A stretch of DNA of 64,000 nucleotides, taken from Prevotellamassilia sp. Lineage in GTDB: Bacteria; Bacteroidota; Bacteroidia; Bacteroidales; Bacteroidaceae. Both the position numbers and the translations under genes were made by a program. The stretch covers positions 1-64,000 of the forward strand of contig VSQE01000004.1 in assembly GCA_009775705.1 (NCBI GenBank), read 5' to 3'. Below are positions 42,599 through 51,695 of the stretch, one piece after another. The notes below the pieces were generated by a model, which saw only the letters and a program-made list of their open reading frames with translations, was not told where the DNA came from and did not search any database. Position 1 is the first letter of the stretch. Each line of letters opens with the position of its first letter.

Positions 42599-43951
42599 AT
42601 GAATAAGGATATGAGAAAAAAAGCAATCCCGGCAGGCTGCCTTCTGGCCCTTTCACTGACAATGCTCCCGGTCTCGGCAAGCACGGTTCCTCCCGACTCG
42701 ACAGGTTCCGCACAACCGGTACGGCATCAGACCTTCCGAAAAAGACTGACCATCGGCGGCTATGGCGAAGCCGTCATGACGCGCAACTTCTACAGCGACA
42801 GCTATCTGCGTTACACCGACCCCGAAAGCAAGAAAGATGCCCAAAGCCACGGCCGCTTTGACCTGCCCCACGTGGTTCTCTACATAGGCTATGATTTCGG
42901 CAAAGGCTGGTCCATGGGTTCGGAAATAGAATTCGAGCACGGCGGGACGGAGAGTGCCGTAGAAGTGGAGAACGAAGAAGGCGGCGAATATGAAAGCGAA
43001 ATCGAGCGCGGCGGCGAAGTGGCGCTGGAACAGTTCTGGATCCAGAAGTCCTTCTGCCCGCAACTGAACCTACGCATGGGACATATCATCGTGCCTGTGG
43101 GACAGACCAACAGCCATCACATGCCCACCGAGTTTTTCGGTGTATACCGTCCGGAAGGAGAAAACACCATCATGCCCTGCACCTGGCACGAAACGGGTAT
43201 CTCCGTCTGGGGACAGACAAGATTATGGAACGAAGAAAGCAACCTGAGATACGAAGCCCTGTTCGTTTCCGGACTGGACAGCGAGCGTTTCGGCAGCAAG
43301 GGTTGGATTCATGACGGGTCGGCTTCGCCCTACGAGTTCAAAATAGCCAACACATACGCCGGCGCGGCCCGTCTGGACTTTGTCCCCTCACGGGGCATCC
43401 GTCTCTCGGCCAGCGGCTACGTGGGCAACTCTTTCCGCAACACGCTGCGGGAAACCGACAACGGCAAGAACAACGGCATCAAGGGAACTGTCGCTATCGG
43501 GTCCTTTGACTTTGCCGTAGACCGTGCCTCGTGGATTGTACGCGGCTATGCCGACTACGGACACCTCAGCGACGCGGCACACATCTCTGCCTTCAACCGC
43601 GGAATGCCGCAGGCCTCGCCCTCGGCCCATGAATATGTGGCATCCGATGCATACGCCGTAGGTATTGAGGCCGGTTTCGACCTGTTCTCCCTTTCCCGCA
43701 AACTGTCGGGAAAGGAGCGGAAACTCTATGTCTTCGGACGGTATGACTCCTACGACTCCATGTATAAGACGGAAGGAAACACCCTGTCCTACGACTGGTG
43801 CGGCCGCCAGCGTCTGGCCGCCGGACTGAACTACAAGCCGATGCGCGACATCGTCATCAAGGGAGAATATGCCATCGGACTGCCCGGAAGCCGCTACGCC
43901 AACGAGCCGAGCGTCTCGATAGGTATCGCCTACGCCGGTTTCTTCCTGTAA
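42599..43951 (+). CDS. Outer-membrane porin-like beta-barrel protein
   Basis: 450 aa from 42599 (MNKDMRKKAIPAG); the Met at 42611 is an alternative. The signal peptide ends near MLPVSA-ST. The mature part has alternating beta strands rich in Tyr and Gly, such as LTIGGYGEAVMTRNFYSD, DLPHVVLYIGYDFGKGW, FWIQKSFCPQLNLRMGHIIVP and the final ISIGIAYAGFFL ending in aromatic residues as barrels do. It resembles phosphate-selective porin O/P-type barrels. An acidic insert (VENEEGGEYESEIERGGE) is notable and may bind cations. It leads an operon-like series with the imelysin (40 nt) and dihaem genes, pointing to iron or haem-related transport. Confidence 0.7.
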   Translation: MNKDMRKKAIPAGCLLALSLTMLPVSASTVPPDSTGSAQPVRHQTFRKRLTIGGYGEAVMTRNFYSDSYLRYTDPESKKDAQSHGRFDLPHVVLYIGYDFGKGWSMGSEIEFEHGGTESAVEVENEEGGEYESEIERGGEVALEQFWIQKSFCPQLNLRMGHIIVPVGQTNSHHMPTEFFGVYRPEGENTIMPCTWHETGISVWGQTRLWNEESNLRYEALFVSGLDSERFGSKGWIHDGSASPYEFKIANTYAGAARLDFVPSRGIRLSASGYVGNSFRNTLRETDNGKNNGIKGTVAIGSFDFAVDRASWIVRGYADYGHLSDAAHISAFNRGMPQASPSAHEYVASDAYAVGIEAGFDLFSLSRKLSGKERKLYVFGRYDSYDSMYKTEGNTLSYDWCGRQRLAAGLNYKPMRDIVIKGEYAIGLPGSRYANEPSVSIGIAYAGFFL

Positions 43952-43991
43952 GGATTTATCAATTCACAAACTCATAAACCAACCGATCTCC

Positions 43992-45161
43992 ATGAACAGA
44001 TTTATCAAGACCACACTGACCGCAGCTTGCGGCCTGATGCTGGCAACAGGCTTTACGGCCTGTTCCGATGACAACGAGGCAACGGCCGGAGGATTTTCCA
44101 CCAAAGAACAGGTTCTGCAAGCCGCCGCCGTCCCCTATGTGGACAATACCGTCCTGCCCACCTACAAGACAATGGCCGATGAGGCCATCCGCCTCTACAA
44201 CAAATGTCTGGACATTCAGGACAAGTTCAGCCGTCACGCCCTGACCGAAGCCGACATCAGGGAAGCCGGCGAATACTGGAAGAGCTCACGCAAAAGCTGG
44301 GAACTTTCCGAGGCATTCCTCTTCGGACCGGCAGCCAACCACAACATCGACCCGCACATAGACTCCTGGCCTTTAGACAAAGCCTCCATGGACGCCCTGC
44401 TGACCGACATCCGCAACGGAAAGGAGTGGAAAATCGACAACAATGGCGGCTACGGCCTGCTGGGATTCCACGCCATCGAGTACGTACTTTTTGAACTGAC
44501 GGCCGACGAGAACCATTCACTCCCTCACAATCCTGCCCACTATACGGCGGAGGAACTCACCTACCTCGTGACGGTGGCCGAAGACCTGAGAAACCAGTGT
44601 GTGCTGTTAGAAACCTGCTGGGCCGGTGACGATGCCATCTCCGAAGAGAAACGGAACATCCTTGAAGAAGCCGGACTGGGCTACGGCGAACAATACGGCT
44701 GGATGATGAAAAACGCCGGCAAACCCGGTTCCACGTTCATCACCTTTCAGGCCGTGGCCGAAGAAATCATCCAGGGCTGCATCGACATTGCCGACGAAGT
44801 GGGCAACACGAAAATCGGCAAGCCTAATCTTGCCGGTAACGACGAGGACCGCAACTACATCGAATCGCCCTACTCACTCAACTCCGTTGAGGACTTTCAG
44901 GACAACATCCGCTCCATCCGCAATTCTTACTGCGGCAGCAAAACGGGCGATGCCTCCATCTCCGACTATGTGAAAAGTGTAAACCCTGCCCTCGACACGC
45001 AGATACGCGCCGACATTGACAATGCCATTGCCAAGATCGGGCTGATACCCGAACCGTTCAGAAAAAATGCCACCGGCAGGGAGGCAGAGACAGCCATCGG
45101 AGCCTGCAACGATCTCGTCTCCACACTGTCCAAGGTGATGACCGAACTCACCAAACAATAA
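43992..45161 (+). CDS. Imelysin family lipoprotein (iron-linked)
   Basis: 389 aa. Lipoprotein signal with lipobox FTAC followed by SDDNE, like the Bacteroidetes surface-export signal. The imelysin core has the family motif GxHxxE as GFHAIEYVLFE near residue 157, plus PLDKASMDALLTDIRNG and the second-half helices (EIIQGCIDIADEVGNTKIG). Imelysin-like proteins (IrpA, EfeO-like) are tied to iron acquisition. It lies 40 nt after the porin and 21 nt before the dihaem gene, so the three are probably one unit. Confidence 0.85.
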   Translation: MNRFIKTTLTAACGLMLATGFTACSDDNEATAGGFSTKEQVLQAAAVPYVDNTVLPTYKTMADEAIRLYNKCLDIQDKFSRHALTEADIREAGEYWKSSRKSWELSEAFLFGPAANHNIDPHIDSWPLDKASMDALLTDIRNGKEWKIDNNGGYGLLGFHAIEYVLFELTADENHSLPHNPAHYTAEELTYLVTVAEDLRNQCVLLETCWAGDDAISEEKRNILEEAGLGYGEQYGWMMKNAGKPGSTFITFQAVAEEIIQGCIDIADEVGNTKIGKPNLAGNDEDRNYIESPYSLNSVEDFQDNIRSIRNSYCGSKTGDASISDYVKSVNPALDTQIRADIDNAIAKIGLIPEPFRKNATGREAETAIGACNDLVSTLSKVMTELTKQ

Positions 45162-45182
45162 ACCTACCCAAACAATTACAAG

Positions 45183-46829
45183 ATGAACAAATTTCCCTTC
45201 CTGTTAGGCGCCTTCCTCATCGGTCTGTCCTCTTGTAGCGATGACGAGATCACCGATACCACCCCGACCGCTCCCGAGAACGAAAAGCCCGACTGGTACT
45301 ATGCCGGCGGAAAACTGGGAACGGCCTATCTGACCACCTCCAACGCCTACGAACAACCGACACCGGCCGTTGAGGAAGCCGGTCTCTACCAGTCGTTCAA
45401 AAACGGCGAAGCCCTGTTCGAGAAACCCTTCATGAGCAATTTCGGCGGAACGCGCCACGGCCTCGGCCCCGCCTACATCCGCACCTCGTGCATGCACTGC
45501 CATCCCGGCTACGGACACGGACAGCGCATTCCCTCCGGCTCCTTCAGCACCAACGAAATCGGCAACGGCTGTCTGCTGGTGGTTTACAACCCCGCCACGA
45601 ACGCCTACGTCAACTGGCTGGCCGGGATGCCGCAAAGCCACGCCACGGCTCCCTTCAAGGCTCCGGTAGACGAAAGCAAGATCAAGGTGGAATGGCTGAC
45701 CGCCACCGACGAATGGAACAACCGATTCCCCGACGGCGAGACCTACGAGTTGCAATATCCGAAAGTCACGATGCCCAAAGAGGCCGTCTACGTGTACAAC
45801 CAAGGATTTGACTGACTGGGCGAATACGAAGTCCTGCTGTAAAGCACCATCGGCATCTACGGCAGCGGACTGATCGATGCCATCGACGACAAGGACATCA
45901 TCGAGGAATGGGCCAAACAGGAACGTGACGGCTATATGCCGAACGGACTGAACCCCGCCATGTTCGAGAACGGACAATGGAAAAATTACTACGCCAATAC
46001 GCTGCAAGGCGACGGCACGCCCTACGTGCGCCGCTACACGTATGCCCTGAGCCGCGGTCCCGTCATGGACGGAGCCGGAGCCAATGCCATCTGGAACATC
46101 ACCAACGTGACACGCTCCGACCGCCGCTACCATTATCTGGATGCCGCCGGCACATACGCGGAATATTCCTCCAAAGATCCTGAGGTACAGGCCGGCTTTG
46201 AGGAATACATCGCCAAGGTTGACCCGAAGAAAGAACATGCCTCCTGGTGGAACGGCACGATGGAACAGCGCATCAAGAACTATCTCACCGCCAAAGACCT
46301 TCCGGTAGAGATGACCGATCAGGAATACATCGACCTCATGATCTGGCACCGCGGACTGGCCGTTCCCGCCGTCCGCAATGTAGACGATGCCGCTGTCAGA
46401 CGCGGCAAAAAGCTGTTCGAGGAAATAGGCTGCGCCTACTGCCACCGGCCGTCATGGACCACAGGCGAGGACATCGTGCGCGACCCCAACAATTTCCTTG
46501 CAGGCGAGGGAGCCCATCGGATGCCGCGCTATCCGCACCAGAAAATCTGGCCCTACACCGACATGGTACAGCACAAGCTGCACATGGCCAATGACATCCG
46601 CACGGGATGGTGCCGCACCACACCGTTATGGGGACGCGGGCTACACCAGAAATGCACCGGTTCCGCCACGGCCGACCGCCTGCACGACTGCCGCGCCCGC
46701 AATGTCCTCGAAGCCATCATGTGGCACGGCTATTCGCCCAAGAGCGACGCCCGTCGCTGTACCGAGAAGTTCCGCGAACTGCCCAAGGCCGACCGCGACG
46801 CCATCTGCAAATTCGTAGATGCCATCTGA
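45183..46829 (+). pseudogene. Di-haem oxidoreductase (DUF1111/COG3488 family), interrupted by two stop codons
   Basis: The 549-codon frame is a lipoprotein (GLSSC then SDDEIT) with two haem sites, CMHCH (about residue 103) and CAYCH (about 416), and the family end RTTPLWGRGLH ... LEAIMWHGY. It is broken by TGA at 45813-45815 and TAA at 45840-45842, eight codons apart, yet the same frame stays open and homologous-looking on both sides (YVYNQGFD, then LGEYEVLL, then STIGIYGSGL). So these are point changes, not a frameshift. Several unusual Cys residues in the last 100 codons (GWCRTT, LHDCRARN, ARRCTEK) may be further drift. Either a recent pseudogene or sequence errors. The family oxidises or reduces unknown partners in the periplasm or at the surface. 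Confidence 0.8.
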
Positions 46830-46848
46830 AACGCACACACCCTTTTCT

Positions 46849-46885
46849 TTCATCGTTTCCGTATAAGGTATACGGAAACGATGAA
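46849..46885 (+). terminator. Terminator after the dihaem gene
   Basis: Arms 46849-46864 and 46870-46885 form a perfect 16-bp stem with a 5-nt loop; a TTTTC stretch follows. Confidence 0.65.
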
Positions 46886-46994
46886 GGATTTTCTCCGGCC
46901 CAGTGAACCCCATACGGAACCGATATGCCGGAGACAGCCGTATTTCCGGCTGCCGGCTTATCCGCTAACGGTATATTATTCTTACTTTTGCAAC

Positions 46995-49235
46995 ATGAAA
47001 ACCATAAACATTCTCCGCTATCTTTCCTTCGGATCGGCCGCCCTGCTGACAGTCGTGCTGGTCGCAGCCTCTGTCACAGAGCATCTCACGGACAGCGATA
47101 CGGCCCGCCGGCTGCTTTACACCTCTCCCCTCACACTGGCCCTGTGGTGTGTGTGCACGATCACCTCACTGGTCTACCTGACACGCCGCACCGGCGGCAA
47201 GCATCCCGCCACCCTGCTCTTCCATGCGGCTTTTGCCGTCATCCTCGCCGGAGCTGCCGTCACGCACTTCACCGGAGAAAGAGGCTCCCTGACCCTCTTT
47301 CGCGGAGGCAAAACCGTCAATGGTTTTCTGTTAGACAACGGACATGTGGCCCGCCTGCCGTTCAGCATCCGTCTCATCGACTGCCACACGGATTACCATC
47401 CGGGAACACTGGCTGCTACCGACTATGTCAGCATCGTTGAAGTGAAACAGGATAACGGGAAAAGCACTCGCGACACCATCTCGATGAACCGCATTCTGGA
47501 CTGCCGGAATTTCCGTTTCTACCAGACTTCCATGAACAGAGAAAGCTCCACGTTCACCATTACCCACGATCCGTGGGGCATCGGCATCACCTATACCGGC
47601 TACCTGCTGTTGCTGACAGCAGGCATCCTCTTCTTTTTCAATCCCCGTAGCGACTTCCGCCGGCTGCTCCGGCACCCGCTGCTCCGCCGCACCTCTTTGA
47701 TCTTGCTGCTGGCAGCTCTTCCCGCAACAGCCGGGGCCGAGACTCCGAAAACCCTCCAGCGCGGACTGGCCCGCCACTTCGGAGAACTGTACATCTACCA
47801 TAACGACCGCGTATGTCCGGTGCAGACGCTGGCCACCGACTTTTGCATCTGCCTCTGCGGCAAAGACAGCTGGAACGGTCTGACGGCCGAACAGGTACTG
47901 ACCGGCTGGATATTCTACTACGAAGACTGGCGGGACGAACCGATGATACGTATCAAAAGCCGCCGCACACGCGAACTGCTGGGCATCCGGTCGGAATACG
48001 CAAGCCTCAGCGATTTCTACAGTCCGCAAGGCTACAAACTGGAGGCGGCCCTTTCCGGACAACCGGACAAGGACATACTGGAGGCCGACGGAAAATGCCG
48101 GCTCGCCGAAACGGTATGTACGGGCGCCGCCATCAGGATATTTCCCTTCCGGCCCACAGGAAGCAACCGGCCGCAATGGCTGTCGTGGACAGACGCCATG
48201 CCCCGCGAGCTGCCGTTGGAAAACTGGAAATTCATCAACGGCAGCATGGAATACGTAGCCCGGCAAATCCTGCACGGAAAGAACACACGCGCAGACGAGG
48301 CACTGCAAAAAATCCGGAAATACCAGCAGGAACAGGCGGGCAGCGGACATTTGCCCCACGAGAGCCGTTTCAGGACGGAAATCCTATACAACCGCATCCG
48401 CCACAGCCGCACAGCTGCCATCCTGTCACTCGTTTGCGGCCTGCTGACTTTTTTTGCCAGCTACCGCAGTGTGTTGCGGAAACAACCGGACCGCCCCTCT
48501 TTCGATAGGAAACTGCTGACAGCGGCACAAGGTATGCTGGGCCTGCTGACCCTTTTCCTGCTTTCCACCCTCGCACTGCGCGGCTACATCAGCGGCCACT
48601 GGCCACTCTCCAACGGCTACGAGACCATGCAGTTCATGGCTTTCGCTACAGCCTTGCTCACCCTCGTCCTGTGCCGCCGTTTCCCGTTCCTCCTGCCTTT
48701 CGGGTTCCTGCTGTGCGGACTTACTTTATTGGTATCGACAATGGGACAGAATCCTTCCCAAATATCGCAGCTCATGCCCGTACTGGCCTCACCTCTGCTC
48801 AGTCTGCACGTAGTAGTCATCATGCTGGCCTACTCTCTGCTGGCCTTCACGGCAATCGGGAGTCTCACGGCCCTGTGCATCCACTTCGCAAACCGCCGGG
48901 TAGGAACGGTAAAAATATTCCGGCAATTAGACCTGCTGACCATCATGAACCGTCTGATGCTCTATCCGGCCCTGATGCTTCTTGCCGCCGGCATTTTCAT
49001 CGGAGCTGTATGGGCCAACCAATCCTGGGGCACTTACTGGAGCTGGGACCCTAAGGAGACATGGGCGCTCGTCACACTACTGGTCTACGCCTTTCCCCTT
49101 CACGTGCGCTCATTGCCTCTGTTGCGCCGGCCGCTCTATTTCCATCTCTACCTATTTCTGGCGTTCGCCACGGTACTGATGACCTACTTCGGCGTCAACT
49201 ACATTCTGGGAGGCATGCACAGTTACGCAGGCTGA
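46995..49235 (+). CDS. ccsBA: Fused ResB/CcsA cytochrome c biogenesis protein
   Basis: 746 aa from 46995 (MKTINILRYLSFGSA). The N-terminal ~240 residues are a Ccs1/ResB-like domain with four membrane segments. A periplasmic stretch of about 220 residues follows (about 250-470). The C-terminal half is CcsA, with several membrane segments and the tryptophan-rich haem-handling motif WANQSWGTYWSWDPKETWAL near residue 672, flanked by His residues (LLSLHVVVIM, AFPLHVRSL). The protein carries haem across the membrane and attaches it to CxxCH sites. This fits the dihaem protein just upstream. TACTTTTG ends only four bases before the ATG, but a -33 element is missing. Confidence 0.88.
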   Translation: MKTINILRYLSFGSAALLTVVLVAASVTEHLTDSDTARRLLYTSPLTLALWCVCTITSLVYLTRRTGGKHPATLLFHAAFAVILAGAAVTHFTGERGSLTLFRGGKTVNGFLLDNGHVARLPFSIRLIDCHTDYHPGTLAATDYVSIVEVKQDNGKSTRDTISMNRILDCRNFRFYQTSMNRESSTFTITHDPWGIGITYTGYLLLLTAGILFFFNPRSDFRRLLRHPLLRRTSLILLLAALPATAGAETPKTLQRGLARHFGELYIYHNDRVCPVQTLATDFCICLCGKDSWNGLTAEQVLTGWIFYYEDWRDEPMIRIKSRRTRELLGIRSEYASLSDFYSPQGYKLEAALSGQPDKDILEADGKCRLAETVCTGAAIRIFPFRPTGSNRPQWLSWTDAMPRELPLENWKFINGSMEYVARQILHGKNTRADEALQKIRKYQQEQAGSGHLPHESRFRTEILYNRIRHSRTAAILSLVCGLLTFFASYRSVLRKQPDRPSFDRKLLTAAQGMLGLLTLFLLSTLALRGYISGHWPLSNGYETMQFMAFATALLTLVLCRRFPFLLPFGFLLCGLTLLVSTMGQNPSQISQLMPVLASPLLSLHVVVIMLAYSLLAFTAIGSLTALCIHFANRRVGTVKIFRQLDLLTIMNRLMLYPALMLLAAGIFIGAVWANQSWGTYWSWDPKETWALVTLLVYAFPLHVRSLPLLRRPLYFHLYLFLAFATVLMTYFGVNYILGGMHSYAG

Positions 49236-49316
49236 TTTGTCCACTCTCTCCATCTTTCCCTACAGGGTAAAAACGGGGAGATGGAATCCAAGAAAAAGTA
49301 AGCTGCCGAGAAAAAC

Positions 49317-49400
49317 TTTTTACATGCCTTGTAAATTTTTTCACACGCCTTGTAAAAGTTTTTACGTGCCTTGTAAAATTCTTTACACGTCACATAAAAA
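49317..49400. repeat. Array B: four tandem 21-bp palindromic repeats
   Basis: Units at 49317-49337, 49338-49358, 49359-49379 and a degenerate one at 49380-49400. The first three keep the centre GCCTTGTAAA and the TTTTTAC start with single changes; the fourth has decayed in its right half. The same unit forms array A at 11952-12014. Confidence 0.85.
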
Positions 49401-49565
49401 AGTTTGTCAACTTTCGCAGCATACAGAAACGCGTACAAACCGGCTAAAAATAGGTTTTAACGGCAAAAAGAAACCAGTCTATGAATATGCGCTTGAAAGC
49501 AGTGATGTTGTTCTGCTCATAGCCGGAAAAAATTTACCGGACACCAATAAAAAATCCGCTTTTAC

Positions 49566-49596
49566 TTTGGCATTTTATATGCAAGACGTAACTTTG
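49566..49596 (+). promoter_or_regulatory. Promoter of coaX, very close to the start codon
   Basis: TTTG (49566-49569), 19-nt spacer, TAACTTTG (49589-49596). The ATG is at 49605, so the transcript would have almost no leader. Confidence 0.65.
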
Positions 49597-49604
49597 CAGC
49601 AATT

Positions 49605-50366
49605 ATGTGCCTATCCGACAGTCATTCCGTCCATCTTACCGTTGACATCGGCAACACACGGACCAAGCTGACGGTCTTTGACAATGACCGCATTGTCTGC
49701 AAGACCGACACGGACAACGATTTGTCCGGCCCGCTCAATGACTTGTACCGGAAATACCGGCCGGAAGCCTGCGCCGTATCGGCTGTAAGACATACGGACG
49801 ACCGGACTGAGGAGACACTGCAACAACTCTCCTGCCGCATACTGCGCGTAACGGGAAAGACCCCCTCTCCCCTCCGCATGGGCTACCGGAGTCCCGAGAC
49901 CTTGGGAGCCGACCGCCTGGCAGCGGTAGTAGGTGCCATCACCCTTTGTCCCGGAACGGATCTGCTGGTCATAGATGCCGGAACGTGTATCACCTACGAC
50001 TTTGTCGACGCATCCGGTTTCTATGCGGGAGGGAACATCGCTCCGGGCCTGCACATGCGTCTTGAAGCCCTGCACGAGCAGACGGCCCGCCTGCCCCTGG
50101 TAGAGAAAGCGGGCGAAATCCCCGAACTGGGAAAGGACACGGAAACAGCCATCCGCTCCGGCGTAATACAAGGAATACGCTTCGAGACGGAGGGCTATAT
50201 CCGGTTGCTGGCCTCCCGCTACCCGAATCTGCGCGTGTTCCTCACGGGAGGCGACATCTGCCGTCCGGACACAGAGACCGCATTCCGCCTGCTGACCGAG
50301 CCGGACCTGGTAGCCTACGGCCTGAACCGCCTGCTGAAGACCAACTCCGGCCACACATCGCACTAA
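49605..50366 (+). CDS. coaX: Type III pantothenate kinase
   Basis: 253 aa. First step of coenzyme A synthesis: ATP-dependent phosphorylation of pantothenate, using the CoaX fold of the ASKHA superfamily. VDIGNTRTKLTVF (about 13-25) is the phosphate-1 loop, TLGADRLAAVVGA near 100 holds the catalytic Asp, and LVIDAGTCITYDFVD near 121 is the phosphate-2 loop. FLTGGD precedes the C-terminus. The first eight residues (MCLSDSHS) are extra compared with the usual MxLxIDIGNT start, but no later ATG is available. The OMP gene follows by 18 nt. Confidence 0.92.
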   Translation: MCLSDSHSVHLTVDIGNTRTKLTVFDNDRIVCKTDTDNDLSGPLNDLYRKYRPEACAVSAVRHTDDRTEETLQQLSCRILRVTGKTPSPLRMGYRSPETLGADRLAAVVGAITLCPGTDLLVIDAGTCITYDFVDASGFYAGGNIAPGLHMRLEALHEQTARLPLVEKAGEIPELGKDTETAIRSGVIQGIRFETEGYIRLLASRYPNLRVFLTGGDICRPDTETAFRLLTEPDLVAYGLNRLLKTNSGHTSH

Positions 50367-50384
50367 CGCAACATCACACCGAAT

Positions 50385-51695
50385 ATGATACATCTCAAGA
50401 AACTCCTGCTGCTCTCGGCCCTGACAGTCTGCTCCGGACTTGTCACCGCCCAGACCAACGGCAGCAACTCCCCCTACTCCCGCTATGGATTCGGTCTGCT
50501 CAACGACCGTGCCCAAGGCTTTAACAAAGGCATGTCGGGACTGGCCTACGGTATGCGCAACGGCAAGGAACTGAATGCGAAGAACCCCGCATCCTATTCC
50601 TCAATAGACTCCCTGTCGTTTATTTTCGACATCGGGCTGTCGCTGCAAAACGGCAATCTTGAGCAGAACGGCCGCAAGGTAAACGCACATAACACCTCCG
50701 TGGACTACGTCTCCATGGGATTCCGCGTTTCTCCCAGACTGGGTATGTCCATCGGACTTCTGCCCTTCAGCACTATCGGTTACAGCATGAACAACTCAAG
50801 GAGCATGGACCTGCCGACCGGAGAAGTGATCCAGACCATGAACTACAGCGGCGACGGCGGCTTGCACGAAGTCTACGCCGGACTCGGCTGGCAACCGCTC
50901 CGTAATTTTTCCATCGGTGCCAATATAGGCTATCTCTGGGGCAGTGTCTCGAACACGGTACTGGCCTCGTTCAACGATGCAAACATCGCCTCGACCCGCC
51001 GCTTTTATGACGCGGATGTCCGCACCTATAAAATAGACTTCGGCATACAACACGAATTCAGCCTGAACAAGAACGACAGACTGACGGCCGGCCTCACCTA
51101 CGGTCTGGGACACGGAATAGGATCGACCGCCTATTTCTATAACCAGAAGATCACATCCGGCAATGTCAGCGGAGCCGATACGCTCGCCACCTCCAATGCC
51201 TACCAACTGCCCCACACCTTCGGAGCGGGCCTCGTATGGACACACAAAGGAAATCTGAGAATCGGTGCGGACTATCAATTGCAGAAATGGAGCAACGTCA
51301 CCATGCCAACCGTCGAGGTTCAGAACGGTGAGTACCAGTACGTAGCCCGCCAAGGAAACTATACGGATTTGCACAAAATCACGGTCGGCGGAGAATATAT
51401 CCCCAACCCGAACGGAGTGCGCTGGCGCGACTTCGTACGCTACCGCGCCGGCTTCAGCTATTCCACTCCCTATACCAAAGTTGACGGAAAAGACGGACCG
51501 CGTGACTACTGCGTAAGCCTGGGTGTGGGACTCCCCGTCATCAATTTCCACAACAACCGCTCCATCGTGAACATTTCCGCACAATACGAACATGTCAAGC
51601 CTAAATTCGCCGGCATGATTACTGAGAACTATCTCCGCCTGTGCATCGGACTTTCGTTCAACGAACGCTGGTTCATGAAATGGAAAGTAGAATAA
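50385..51695 (+). CDS. Outer-membrane beta-barrel protein, FadL/OmpP1-like
   Basis: 436 aa with a signal peptide (cleavage near VTAQ-TNG, residue 23). NSPYSRYGFGLLNDRAQGFNKGMSGLAYG and KNPASYSSIDSLSF recall the N-terminal hatch region of FadL-type barrels, followed by repeated amphipathic strands and a C-terminal [13 protein letters not shown]. Similar proteins occur throughout Bacteroidetes next to coaX and lptC; their transported ligand is unknown. The lptC gene overlaps its 3' end by 16 nt, implying co-translation. Confidence 0.72.
   Translation: MIHLKKLLLLSALTVCSGLVTAQTNGSNSPYSRYGFGLLNDRAQGFNKGMSGLAYGMRNGKELNAKNPASYSSIDSLSFIFDIGLSLQNGNLEQNGRKVNAHNTSVDYVSMGFRVSPRLGMSIGLLPFSTIGYSMNNSRSMDLPTGEVIQTMNYSGDGGLHEVYAGLGWQPLRNFSIGANIGYLWGSVSNTVLASFNDANIASTRRFYDADVRTYKIDFGIQHEFSLNKNDRLTAGLTYGLGHGIGSTAYFYNQKITSGNVSGADTLATSNAYQLPHTFGAGLVWTHKGNLRIGADYQLQKWSNVTMPTVEVQNGEYQYVARQGNYTDLHKITVGGEYIPNPNGVRWRDFVRYRAGFSYSTPYTKVDGKDGPRDYCVSLGVGLPVINFHNNRSIVNISAQYEHVKPKFAGMITENYLRLCIGLSFNERWFMKWKVE

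Larger units (their letters stand above)
49236..49604. other. Intergenic region ccsBA-coaX carrying 21-bp repeats
   Basis: 369 bp without a gene apart from the repeat array at 49317-49400 and the coaX promoter near its right end. No terminator hairpin is clear after ccsBA; the palindromic repeats may serve that purpose. Confidence 0.5.

Noticed and set aside
45813..45815. TGA as selenocysteine or a reassigned codon
   Set aside because: A TAA follows eight codons later in the same frame, no SECIS-like stem is apparent next to the TGA, and no other gene in the window uses internal TGA.
45204..46445. A 413-codon minus-strand frame opposite the dihaem gene, open across the two stop codons
   Set aside because: It has no signal, motif or start context of its own, and the plus strand shows haem motifs on both sides of the stops; the frame is a shadow.
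42599..46829. SusC/SusD polysaccharide utilisation locus
   Set aside because: The barrel is far shorter than SusC, has no plug or carboxypeptidase-like domain, and no SusD-like protein is present.
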